A DNA stretch of 64,000 nt from Calothrix parasitica NIES-267 (GTDB taxonomy: Bacteria > Cyanobacteriota > Cyanobacteriia > Cyanobacteriales > Nostocaceae): assembly GCF_002368095.1 (NCBI RefSeq), contig NZ_AP018227.1, positions 5,546,901 to 5,610,900 on the forward strand, given 5' to 3'. Each line of letters begins with the position of its first letter. Position 1 is the first letter of the stretch. Positions 48,001 through 57,728 of this stretch are shown in pieces. Position numbers and translations under genes: made by a program. The notes below the pieces were generated by a model that had not been told where the DNA came from, ran no database searches, and saw nothing but the letters and a program-made list of their open reading frames with translations.

Positions 48001-48378
48001 ATGTCAAATACAGCTTATCAAAATCAAGAATCTGCATCTGGTAAATTATTTTCAGCAAAATCGCTTTATCTACTGCTGGTAATTATTGGAAGTATTGCAC
48101 CTTGGAGTTTCGTTATAAAATTCTTTATTCAAAATGGCTTTTCTATTGGATTATTATTTCAGCAAGCATTTGCGAATTATGCGGCTGCTGATTTTGCAAC
48201 TGATTTAATAATTAGTGTATTAGTTTTCTTCTGTTTTGCATTTTTTGAATTGAAGAGATTGGGTTTATCTAGTATTAAGTTGTTAATTTGTATTGCTGCA
48301 ACTTTAGGAATTGGCTTAAGTTGTGGTTTACCGTTGTTTTTATATTTCCGGGAAGATGTTTTGGAAGGTAAAAACTAG
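48001..48378 (+). CDS. DUF2834 domain membrane protein
   Basis: 125 residues from ATG 48001, chosen because GGAG is placed about ten bases before it; an in-frame ATG at 47974 is possible. About three transmembrane segments: LYLLLVIIGSIAPWSFVIKF, FATDLIISVLVFFCFAFFEL and LLICIAATLGIGLSCGLPLF. The family is of unknown function. Divergent from the MmyB-like regulator; such pairing suggests regulation by it. Confidence 0.8.
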   Translation: MSNTAYQNQESASGKLFSAKSLYLLLVIIGSIAPWSFVIKFFIQNGFSIGLLFQQAFANYAAADFATDLIISVLVFFCFAFFELKRLGLSSIKLLICIAATLGIGLSCGLPLFLYFREDVLEGKN

Positions 48379-48423
48379 CAATCTATATCGTGTTAGATAT
48401 AACAGTTTTAATTGAATATAATA

Positions 48424-48464
48424 CACCCCTCTCCTTAATAAGGAGAGGGGAAGGGGTGAGGTTT
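48424..48464. repeat. CTCTCCTT-type palindromic repeat
   Basis: ACCCCTCTCCTTAATAAGGAGAGGGGAAGGGGTGAGG, 20 bases before the MITE-like element at 48485. Confidence 0.8.
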
Positions 48465-48484
48465 ATCAAAGTGTATTACGCTTA

Positions 48485-48609
48485 CAGGACTTACGCAATT
48501 GTCACAACACTTGGGTGGTGCGTGACACTCAAAACATTATTACTACGTTCGGGAATTTTCAAAGTGTCGCAGCACCCTACAAAAAAACGTGCCGGTTGCG
48601 TAAGTCCTA
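48485..48609. mobile_element. MITE-like element with perfect 13-bp terminal inverted repeats and GCTTA target duplication
   Basis: AGGACTTACGCAA (48486-48498) and TTGCGTAAGTCCT (48596-48608) are perfect inverted repeats. GCTTA stands at 48480-48484 and again at 48610-48614 as a probable 5-bp target duplication. The interior has GGTGCGTGACAC and GTGTCGCAGCACCCTAC as a second inverted pair, and the same core occurs inverted in the 4016-4343 element. No transposase is encoded. Confidence 0.85.
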
Positions 48610-48781
48610 GCTTAAACGAAAAGTGCTATCTAAAAGTAATATATTATTTCTTTACAACTAAAAAATTACTCAAAATAGAAAACCGCAGAGTTAAGAAATA
48701 AACAGAGATGTTTTTTTGAGAAAGAATAGTTATTTTTAATTATCTGAAAATATTTTAATAAATTAAATAAAAAACAAAAAA

Positions 48782-49186
48782 ATGAAAAACATAATTTTTA
48801 ATTTAGGCTTTGCAACAATTCTCACCCACGAACTTGATGCGATGACACAATCGGAATGGAGACTTTTGTTTATATTACGAAATCTCCCGGAGCAAACCGC
48901 ATCAGTAGCTTTTGTTGTTATTCATGTACCGCTGATTGCAGTGCTTTTATGGTTAACAAATAATGAATACAAAATTATTAAAAATTGGTCGCGGATTGTA
49001 CTTGCTGCATTCCTTGTAATTCATAGCGGACTTCATAAGTTATTAGAAAATAATCCAAATTATACTTTTAATTCGACTCTTTCTTTATGGTTAATTTATG
49101 GTGCTGCTTTGTTGGGATTATTTTATTTAATTCTAGTTTTTGTATCTTGGTTAAGAGAAAGCGGTAAATCGCTTACTACGAACTAA
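48782..49186 (+). CDS. Small membrane protein, HELDA-motif type
   Basis: 134 residues with about four hydrophobic segments. The N-terminus has the conserved-looking FATILTHELDAMTQSEWR, followed by ASVAFVVIHVPLIAVLLWLT, a central IVLAAFLVIHSGLHKLLENN and LIYGAALLGLFYLILVFVSW. This resembles a family of bacterial membrane proteins of unknown function (I think DUF6713, uncertain). The His and Glu residues at helix ends could bind metal or haem, but this is speculation. Confidence 0.65.
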   Translation: MKNIIFNLGFATILTHELDAMTQSEWRLLFILRNLPEQTASVAFVVIHVPLIAVLLWLTNNEYKIIKNWSRIVLAAFLVIHSGLHKLLENNPNYTFNSTLSLWLIYGAALLGLFYLILVFVSWLRESGKSLTTN

Positions 49187-49212
49187 ATGTTTTAACGCAT
49201 CATAATTAATAA

Positions 49213-49284
49213 ATGGTGCGTGACGGTATGTTCAAATTCTTCTGTTACACATGATAAATTGTCGTAACCGTCACAGCACCCTAC
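49213..49284. repeat. GGTGCGTGACGGT inverted-repeat element
   Basis: GGTGCGTGACGGT and ACCGTCACAGCACCCTAC form inverted repeats with one base inserted, the same terminal words as the cores of the elements at 48485 and 52384. It lies between the membrane gene and ribBA (convergent). Confidence 0.75.
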
Positions 49285-49295
49285 GGTTTAAAATT

Positions 49296-51020
49296 CTATT
49301 TCCCGAAACTATAAATCTTCTGGGTTTCTAATTCACCGCTGAGCGAAGAAGGTAATTGACTTAATTCAAAAGCTTGTCTATCTAACTTCACTTGTAATTT
49401 ACTTAATGGGTCTACTCCAGGTGAAATCAGAAATTCTAATTTTTGAACGTAAGCTAATTCAACTAGTTTATCGAGGATGTTAGTAACAGCTTGTAGATAA
49501 GGATGGTCTTTTTCTTTGTACCAATCTGCTGAAGCTACGTTGGCTTGATCTAAACCTAAGTGTACTGTTAAAGATGGTTCGGAAAATAATGCTAAACCTA
49601 AAGGACGGGTTTCTTCCTGCAATAATAAATGATGGGTTTTTGCTAAATTCCGTATTTTTTCCAAGCGTTCGTAACGTTGGGTAATTGATAAAGGTTCGTC
49701 TTGCCAATGTAACGCTAGGGTAACTAAATAAGTTTGTAACAACATATGACCTAGCTTTTTGGCTTTTGTTGCTAGGTAATGAGTATTGTAATCGTTCGCT
49801 TCAATTAATAAAGGTACTCTATCAACAACTTCCAAACCATAACCTTTTAATCCAGCAATTTTACGGGGATTATTAGTAATCAAACGTATATTATGAACGT
49901 TCAAATCCATCAGCATTTGCGCTCCCATGCCGTAGTCGCGTAAATCGGCGGGAAATCCCAGACGTTCGTTTGCTTCCACGGTATCCAGCCCCATATCCTG
50001 CAAAGAATAGGCTTTTAATTTGTTGATTAACCCAATGCCACGTCCTTCCTGACGCAGGTATACAACAACACCTTCTCCTGCATTGTTAATCATTTTCAAA
50101 GCTGATTTTAACTGCATTCTACAGTCGCAGCGTAAAGAGCCTAAAGCATCTCCGGTGAGACATTCGGAATGTACCCGCACCATTACTGGTTTATCGCCAA
50201 ATTTCTCCGGGTCGCCTTTAACAATGGCAACATGTTCTTTATTATCAAGAGTATGACGATAAGCGTAAATTTGGAAATTTCCAAATTCTGTAGGTAAATC
50301 GGCAACGGTTTCGCGTTTAATTATTCTGTCGTAACGCAGACGGTAACTGATTAAATCCGCGATGCTGATAATTTTCATTTTGTGATGCTTAGCATACTCG
50401 ATTAATTCGGGTAGCCTTGCCATCGAACCGTCGGGGTTTTGGATTTCGCAAATTACCCCAGCCGGATACAAACCAGCTAATCGAGATAAATCTACAGCAG
50501 CTTCTGTATGTCCCGCTCGTTTGAGTACTCCTCCCTTCCTAGCGCGAATCGGGAAAATATGACCGGGACGGCGTAAATCTTGTGGTTTAGTGTTTGGGTT
50601 GAGCGCTACTTGAATTGTGCGAGCGCGGTCTTCAGCGGAAATTCCTGTAGTAACTCCTGATTCTGGTCCAGCATCAATGCTGACAGTAAAAGCAGTTTGA
50701 TTGGTGTCCGTGATGTTTTTCACCATCAAAGGTAAATCAAGTTCATCAAGACGTTCCCCAGTCATAGCCAAACAAATCAAACCTCGCGCTTCTACGGCCA
50801 TGAGGTTAATATTATCTGGTGTTGCAAACTGGGCTGCACAAATCAAATCACCTTCATTTTCTCGATTTTCATCATCTACTACCACCACAGAGCGACCAGC
50901 TTTCAAGTCAGCCAATGCGGAATCAATCGAATCAAATTTAAATACTTTGGTTGAATCAGCAGTATCCGGGGTGGATTCCCCACCTTGCGGAGAGTGCGTT
51001 TCGATATTATGCTGCGACAC
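49296..51020 (-). CDS. ribBA: Bifunctional 3,4-dihydroxy-2-butanone-4-phosphate synthase / GTP cyclohydrolase II
   Basis: 574 residues. First steps of both branches of riboflavin synthesis. RibB domain (30-235): VVVDDENRENEGDLICAAQF, GHTEAAVDLSRLAGLYPAGV. RibA domain (240-430): SECLTGDALGSLRCDCRMQL with the zinc Cys residues, YLRQEGRGIGLINKLKAYSL and LITNNPRKIAGLKGYGLEV. The last ~140 residues are an added domain with no named motif, found in cyanobacterial RibBA. ribD lies 11 kb away. No FMN riboswitch is seen upstream. Confidence 0.96.
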   Translation of the reverse strand: MSQHNIETHSPQGGESTPDTADSTKVFKFDSIDSALADLKAGRSVVVVDDENRENEGDLICAAQFATPDNINLMAVEARGLICLAMTGERLDELDLPLMVKNITDTNQTAFTVSIDAGPESGVTTGISAEDRARTIQVALNPNTKPQDLRRPGHIFPIRARKGGVLKRAGHTEAAVDLSRLAGLYPAGVICEIQNPDGSMARLPELIEYAKHHKMKIISIADLISYRLRYDRIIKRETVADLPTEFGNFQIYAYRHTLDNKEHVAIVKGDPEKFGDKPVMVRVHSECLTGDALGSLRCDCRMQLKSALKMINNAGEGVVVYLRQEGRGIGLINKLKAYSLQDMGLDTVEANERLGFPADLRDYGMGAQMLMDLNVHNIRLITNNPRKIAGLKGYGLEVVDRVPLLIEANDYNTHYLATKAKKLGHMLLQTYLVTLALHWQDEPLSITQRYERLEKIRNLAKTHHLLLQEETRPLGLALFSEPSLTVHLGLDQANVASADWYKEKDHPYLQAVTNILDKLVELAYVQKLEFLISPGVDPLSKLQVKLDRQAFELSQLPSSLSGELETQKIYSFGK

Positions 51021-51274
51021 AGAGAATTTCTCGAAGAGCGAACGTTAATTTTTTTTAATAAATCTTATTTTACATTGTAGCTCTTTTGTGAAATACCGAA
51101 GCATAGTAGCAATGATTCGATAACATAGCAGAAGTGTCTACAACGCTAATAATGTTACTAATACCTAATTACATAACATTTTAAGCGCAATTGGCTCCAC
51201 AAGTTCAGCTAATAGCACGGTTTTGTTGGAGTTATTGCATAAAAAGAAAAAACATTGGATAGGAATTTTTAAAC

Positions 51275-52333
51275 ATGGGCAATTTTAGGCGCGTACCCGT
51301 GGGAATTATTGGCGCGTCAGGATATGGTGGAGTTCAGTTAGTGCGGTTGCTGCTGAATCATCCAGAACTAGAACTGGTTTATTTAGGGGGTGAAAATAGT
51401 GCTGGAAAATCTTTTAGCGATATCTATCCTCATTTAGCTCACGTCGTAAACCTCAAAGTTGAAGCACTAGAGCCAGAAGCAATTGCACGTCGCTGCGAAG
51501 TCGTTTTTTTGTCACTACCCAACGGACTAGCCTGCGAAATTGCGCCGAAACTGCTTGAATACGGATGTAAAGTCCTAGATTTGTCAGCAGATTACCGATT
51601 TAGAGATTTGAAAACCTATAGTAATTGGTATGGCAAAAAGCGTCAAGACATTGAAACTGTCACCAATGCTATTTACGGACTACCAGAACTTTATCGCGAT
51701 CGCATTTCTGACACCCAGCTAGTAGCTTGTCCCGGCTCCTATCCCACAGCCAGTTTGCTAGCACTTTCACCCCTGCTCAAACAAGGATTAATCGTACCCG
51801 AAAGCGGCATTATCGACGGAAAAGGGGGCACATCAACCGGTGGAAGACAAGCTGAAACTCACCTGCTTTTATCAGAAGCACACAACACCCTCGGAGCATT
51901 CAACGTAGCTCGTCACCGTCACACCCCAGAAATAGAGCAGATTTGCAGCGATTTAGCAGGACATGAAGTCACCGTGCAATTTACCCATCACCTCATACCA
52001 ATGGTGCGCGGTATTTTAGCAACAGTATACGCAACACTGCGCGACCCAGGATTAGTAAGAGACGACTTAATTACCATATATAAAGCCTTTTATCGTAACT
52101 CCCCCTGGGTAAAAATTTGCGAACCAGGAATTTACCCCCAAACCAAATGGACTCACGGCAGTAACTTATGCTATTTGGGTATAGAAGTAGACCCACGAAC
52201 CCGTAGAGTAATAGTGATATCGGCAATCGATAACTTAATCAAAGGACAAAGCGGACAAGCGATTCAGTGTTTAAACATCATGATGGGCTGGGATGAAATG
52301 CTTGGATTGCCGAAATTGGGGTTTTATCCATGA
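51275..52333 (+). CDS. argC: N-acetyl-gamma-glutamyl-phosphate reductase
   Basis: 352 residues. Third step of arginine synthesis, NADPH-dependent. The Rossmann motif [17 protein letters not shown] (10-26), the catalytic Cys152 in [15 protein letters not shown], and [20 protein letters not shown] are diagnostic. The final [19 protein letters not shown] is the conserved C-terminal block. GATAGGAATTTTTAAAC precedes the ATG. It is divergent from ribBA with 254 bases between; no other arg genes are near. Confidence 0.97.
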   Translation: MGNFRRVPVGIIGASGYGGVQLVRLLLNHPELELVYLGGENSAGKSFSDIYPHLAHVVNLKVEALEPEAIARRCEVVFLSLPNGLACEIAPKLLEYGCKVLDLSADYRFRDLKTYSNWYGKKRQDIETVTNAIYGLPELYRDRISDTQLVACPGSYPTASLLALSPLLKQGLIVPESGIIDGKGGTSTGGRQAETHLLLSEAHNTLGAFNVARHRHTPEIEQICSDLAGHEVTVQFTHHLIPMVRGILATVYATLRDPGLVRDDLITIYKAFYRNSPWVKICEPGIYPQTKWTHGSNLCYLGIEVDPRTRRVIVISAIDNLIKGQSGQAIQCLNIMMGWDEMLGLPKLGFYP

Positions 52334-52383
52334 TTGGGAATGGGGGATTGGGCATAGAGCATGGGGCATAGGATAATTAATTT

Positions 52384-52451
52384 GTAGGGTGCTGTGACGC
52401 TGTGAAAAAATGTGAACGAAGAAGGAAATAATAATTTTAGCGTCACGCACC
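52384..52451. repeat. GTAGGGTGCTGTGACGCT inverted-repeat element
   Basis: GTAGGGTGCTGTGACGCT at the left pairs with AGCGTCACGCACC at the right. The same family as at 49213-49284 and as the interior of the MITE-like elements. Flanking GGGCATAG and CCAATGCCC words are further short repeats. Confidence 0.75.
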
Positions 52452-52485
52452 AATCAGCAATTGTGATTATCGTTATAATTCTCCA

Positions 52486-52914
52486 ATGCCCAATGCCCGA
52501 TTCCCAATACCCCAAATAACCATAACAAATTTAGTCGATAAAATATTAGCAGAAAGAGGTTTTATTCCCAGCGAGCAAGTTCGTTCAATTACTTTAGATA
52601 ATGTTTTAGTAGATACTGGTGCAACTCGTCTTTGTTTACCAGGAGATATTATTACTAAATTAGGATTACCGCTTGAAAGTGAAATAGACGTTAAAACAGC
52701 AGCAGGAATTTGTAAAACAAGACTTTTTAAGCGAGCAAGTATAACAGTAGAAGGAAGAAAAGGTGAATTTACCTGCACCGAATTACCGGGAGGAGAAGAC
52801 GCACTTTTAGGTGTAATTCCGATGGAAGAATTAGGATTGCAACCAGATTTAATTAATCAACGATTGATTTTACTTCCTCAGACGGGGAAAGATACTTATC
52901 ATACGATTTTGTGA
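52486..52914 (+). CDS. Retropepsin-like (clan AA) aspartic protease
   Basis: 142 residues. The active-site triad appears in SITLDNVLVDTGATRLCLPG (DTGA at residues 44-47); the later LLGVIPMEELGLQPD is the typical second-half block. These stand-alone proteins are related to retroviral-type proteases and probably dimerise. The first ~10 residues (MPNARFPIPQ) are encoded by a CCCAATGCCCGATTCCCAATACCCC dispersed repeat, so the ancestral start may have been further downstream or lost. It lies directly before the pentapeptide protein gene (21 bases). Confidence 0.8.
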   Translation: MPNARFPIPQITITNLVDKILAERGFIPSEQVRSITLDNVLVDTGATRLCLPGDIITKLGLPLESEIDVKTAAGICKTRLFKRASITVEGRKGEFTCTELPGGEDALLGVIPMEELGLQPDLINQRLILLPQTGKDTYHTIL

Positions 52915-52935
52915 TTTTTTATAGATGAAATAATT

Positions 52936-53319
52936 ATGACTGCTGAAGAGTTGTTGGAACTGTATGAGAAAGGGGAAAGGGATTTTAGTGGGGTTGATTT
53001 GCAAAAGGCTAATTTGAGTGGAGTTAACCTAAGTGGAATTAATTTGAGCAGAGCTAATTTGTTAGGAGTAAATTTGAGTGGAGCAAATTTAAGTGGTGCT
53101 AATCTCAGTCATGCTCGATTAAGTCTGTGTCTTTGCATTGCAACTAATTTAGAGGGGGCTGATGTGACTGACGCTGATATAATTGGCGCTACATTTGAAA
53201 ATACTAACCTTAAAAGTTCTTTCTTCAGTGATTTCGGTTACATTAACAATGCGTCTTTCCAAAACACTGTTGTGGGTGATGGTAGGATTATCATTGAAGA
53301 AGAAATTCTTCATGGATAA
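52936..53319 (+). CDS. Pentapeptide repeat protein
   Basis: 127 residues. A(N/D)LSG-type pentapeptides run from residue 22 to about 100: ANLSGVNLSGINLSRANLLG, then VNLSGANLSGANLSHARL, a short break, and NLEGADVTDADIIGATFEN. The right-handed quadrilateral helix is expected; the protein is probably a binding scaffold. No signal peptide is present, so it is cytoplasmic. It follows the protease gene by 21 bases and may be co-transcribed with it. Confidence 0.92.
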   Translation: MTAEELLELYEKGERDFSGVDLQKANLSGVNLSGINLSRANLLGVNLSGANLSGANLSHARLSLCLCIATNLEGADVTDADIIGATFENTNLKSSFFSDFGYINNASFQNTVVGDGRIIIEEEILHG

Positions 53320-53331
53320 AAAAATTTGTAG

Positions 53332-53556
53332 TTTGTAGGTTGGGTTAGACACGAACAAAAATTGAAAAATACAACGCAAATTTATTTTTTCGTGTCGTAG
53401 ACCAACACCAATATTGTGAATAAATAAAAGCTTTATTTTAAATTAAATTATTAATAAAACCATCCCTAATGCCTTAAATTAATGTTGGGTTACGGCGAAA
53501 AATATAAATTTATCGTTGAAAATCATAATTTGTTTTCGCCTAACCCAACCTACAAA
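53332..53556. mobile_element. MITE-like composite element, copy 1
   Basis: About 225 bp, starting TTTGTAGGTTGGGTTA and ending TAACCCAACCTACAAA, which is a perfect 16-bp inverted repeat. The interior holds two back-to-back hairpins: a left one around GGGTTAGACACGAA/TTCGTGTCGTAGACC and a right one around GTTGGGTTACGGCGAAAA/TTTTCGCCTAACCCAAC. No coding capacity. Confidence 0.85.
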
Positions 53557-53591
53557 TTAATTAGTCCTATTTATAGGACTTCCGCTATTAG

Positions 53592-53614
53592 CTGGGGGTT
53601 TGCAACCCCCAGCG
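53592..53614. repeat. GCTGGGGGTT / AACCCCCAGC hairpin
   Basis: A perfect ten-base inverted repeat with a three-base loop between the two MITE-like copies; no T-run, so not called a terminator. Confidence 0.6.
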
Positions 53615-53630
53615 GATGAGAACGAAGATA

Positions 53631-53854
53631 ATAGGTTGGGTTAGATACAAACAAGAATTGAAAAATACAGCACTAATCGATATTTTCGTGTCGTAACCCA
53701 ACATCAAAATAGCAAATCAAGCTTTAGTTGATTTGCTATTAAATTATTAATAAAACTGTTCCTATTTCCCATAAATTAATGTTGGGTTACGGCGAAAAAG
53801 ATAAATATCTCGTTGAAAATCATAATTTGCTTTTCGCCTAACCCAACCTACAAA
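53631..53854. mobile_element. MITE-like composite element, copy 2
   Basis: About 224 bp, ending in TAACCCAACCTACAAA and starting with the matching ATAGGTTGGGTTAGA. It follows copy 1 after 74 bases in the same orientation and matches it across most of its length, with differences concentrated in the middle. Confidence 0.85.
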
Positions 53855-53955
53855 CTTAACTTGACACCAATGGCATCCTTGCCCGTCCGAGAATTATCAT
53901 TTATTAACACATTGATTTGGCGCTGAAGCGCAACTACGAGCGCAACTACGAACCA

Positions 53956-53990
53956 AGAAACCCGGATTTCTCAAAAAAAACCGGGTTTCT
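53956..53990 (-). terminator. AAACCCGG hairpin after enolase gene
   Basis: AGAAACCCGG pairs with CCGGGTTTCT; on the minus strand the loop is T-rich. It lies about 40 bases after the eno stop, but there is no T-run after the stem, so a repeat or processing hairpin is the alternative. Confidence 0.35.
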
Positions 53991-54027
53991 CAAATTCAAT
54001 CCAAAATCAAAAATCCAAAATCCAAAT

Positions 54028-55710
<1,683 letters not shown>

Positions 55711-55713
55711 GTG

Positions 55714-57312
55714 ATGGAGTTGAGCGTGAAGCAATTTATCAAGCAAAATCTTCAGAAAAAAATTTGTTCTCCAAAGCTGTTAGCAATAGGTTTGCTCAGT
55801 TGTGGAATTTTAAATCAGCTTTGTCTTCCCTCGGAAGCAGTTTCTAGGTCAAAGGTCAAAGGTCAAAGCTTAGAGGTTATAAGTTCTACCCCCTCTCCCC
55901 CCTCTTCCCCCTCTCCCCCCTCTCTACTCTCCCAATCAACTTCGGTAGACGAATTATCAGATGTCAAACCAACTGACTGGGCTTATCAAGCTTTAAAATC
56001 TTTGATTGAAAGATATAACGTAAAACTGGGTTTACCGGATGGAACTTTTAGAGGAAATCGCGCTGTTACTCGTTATGAGTTTGCTGCTGGTTTAGCTGCT
56101 ACTTTAGAAAAAGTGGAAAATTTGATTGCTGGTTCTGCCAGCGACAGGTATATTCTGCAAGATAGAATCACTTTACGTAGGTTGGAAAAAGAATTTGCTC
56201 AAGCTTTGGCTGATTTACGAAAGCGCTTGGATGATATAGATTCTCGTTCTTCGGAGTTACAAGAAAATCAGTTTTCTACCACTACTAAATTGAAAGGACA
56301 GCAAATTGTTGGTTTGACTGATGGTAGAGGAGCTAATTTTACGGTGGTTTCTCGAACTCGATTGACTTTTGAAACTAGTTTTAGTCAAAAAGATTTATTG
56401 GTAACTCAATTGGAATCTGGTAACAACGGTGGTGATGCTGTTGGTTTAGCTCAAAAGGAAGATGCTAACTTACTGGGAAGCGATGGTATTTTTACAAATG
56501 CTGGCGGACTTGATTTTACTGATGTGGAAGATGATGTTAAACTCAGGCGTTTGCACTATACTTTACGTCCTTCGTCGGATTTAGCGGTGACTGTGGGAAC
56601 GAAAATGTCACCGCGAGATTTTATTGACGGTAATCGTTATGCGAATAATGAAGGGACTGATTTTAGTTCGGGAATTTTCTTGAATAATCCTTTGATTGTC
56701 CAAAATAGAATTGATAGGAATGGTGGTGCTGGTGCTGCTGTTGTCTGGAAACCTAAAAATAGTAAATTGGCTTTTCGCTCGCTTTATATTGCTGGGGATG
56801 CTGATTCAAATTCAGAGGACGACGGCTTTTTCGGCGACCCACATCAAGCAAGTGCTGAATTAGAATATACTTTTAGCGATAAACTAACTTTAAAACTGCA
56901 ATATACAAATGCTGAAATTGACGATACCGATATTAATGCTTATGGAGTAAATGCAGAATATGCTCTCAATCGCAATACAGGAATTTTTGGTCGTTTCGGA
57001 ATCGGCGAATATCAAGGATTTAATACGGGTATAAATCAAGATTTAGATTTAAACCCCGTGAGTTGGACGCTTGGTGTTGGTTTACGTAACATTGGCATTC
57101 CCGGAACTATCGCAGGTGTCGCAATTGGTCAACCATTTGTTACCGATGGTGTGGGAAATGCCACTCAAACTAACTTTGAGACATTTTATAATTTGCAAGT
57201 AAGCGATAACATCAGCTTTACTCCCGCTATTTCTTTAGTAATCAATCCCGATAATGACAGTAATCAAGACACTATTTGGCAAACTACGTTAAGGTCAACG
57301 TTTTCGTTTTAG
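55714..57312 (+). CDS. SLH-domain outer-membrane porin, iron uptake porin type
   Basis: 532 residues from ATG 55714 (an in-frame GTG stands immediately before). A signal peptide (core LLAIGLLSCGILNQLCLP) is followed by a low-complexity Ser/Pro stretch (residues ~63-75), one SLH domain (~80-140: VKPTDWAYQALKSLIERYNV, GNRAVTRYEFAAGLAATLEK), a coiled coil (~155-190: LEKEFAQALADLRKRLDDID), and a C-terminal OprB-type beta-barrel ending in Phe. SLH tethers it to peptidoglycan-linked polysaccharide. Cyanobacterial relatives are implicated in iron or small-solute passage. The Ser/Pro stretch is encoded by a CCCCCTCT repeat. Confidence 0.88.
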   Translation: MELSVKQFIKQNLQKKICSPKLLAIGLLSCGILNQLCLPSEAVSRSKVKGQSLEVISSTPSPPSSPSPPSLLSQSTSVDELSDVKPTDWAYQALKSLIERYNVKLGLPDGTFRGNRAVTRYEFAAGLAATLEKVENLIAGSASDRYILQDRITLRRLEKEFAQALADLRKRLDDIDSRSSELQENQFSTTTKLKGQQIVGLTDGRGANFTVVSRTRLTFETSFSQKDLLVTQLESGNNGGDAVGLAQKEDANLLGSDGIFTNAGGLDFTDVEDDVKLRRLHYTLRPSSDLAVTVGTKMSPRDFIDGNRYANNEGTDFSSGIFLNNPLIVQNRIDRNGGAGAAVVWKPKNSKLAFRSLYIAGDADSNSEDDGFFGDPHQASAELEYTFSDKLTLKLQYTNAEIDDTDINAYGVNAEYALNRNTGIFGRFGIGEYQGFNTGINQDLDLNPVSWTLGVGLRNIGIPGTIAGVAIGQPFVTDGVGNATQTNFETFYNLQVSDNISFTPAISLVINPDNDSNQDTIWQTTLRSTFSF

Positions 57313-57728
57313 ATTGTAATAGAGAATGGTAAATAGGGCATAGGACATAGGGCATAGGTCATGGTGAATAGGTAAAAATTAAAAGTTAGTCATTATTAAT
57401 AGTTTTAAATTTTATACATTGTCGAGTCTTTTAGTATTAGTTTATATACTGTTAATATTGTTAAAAAAATGTATGTACAAACGGAATAACTTTTAACTGA
57501 TAATTAATTGTTTTTTTGCCTAATTCCCAATCTCCCATGCCCAATTCCCCATTACCCATTCCCAATTTATAAATTGCAACCGCAGATACACGCAAATAAT
57601 GCTTAATAATGCTTGGATATTTATTTAAGACAAAACGATGCGGAAAAATCTTAATTTACAATTCCCCCAACCAAAAAATCTAAAACAAATACACTCGTAG
57701 TTAAAATCTAAAATCTAAATTTCTTAAT
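57313..57728. other. Intergenic region with GGGCATA and CCCAATTCCC repeats
   Basis: GGGCATAGGACATAGGGCATAGG lies at 57337-57359 and CCCAATCTCCCATGCCCAATTCCCC at 57526-57550; these are degenerate STRR-type words. The clpB promoter is expected here; no gene is seen. Confidence 0.5.

Noticed and set aside
48390-48701. Plus-strand open frame of 103 codons
   Set aside because: It spans a CTCTCCTT palindrome and the MITE-like element and has no protein-like core.
49200-51274. Search for FMN riboswitch near ribBA and ribD, and SAH/SAM or cobalamin riboswitch near metH
   Set aside because: No recognisable conserved core was seen in the leaders.
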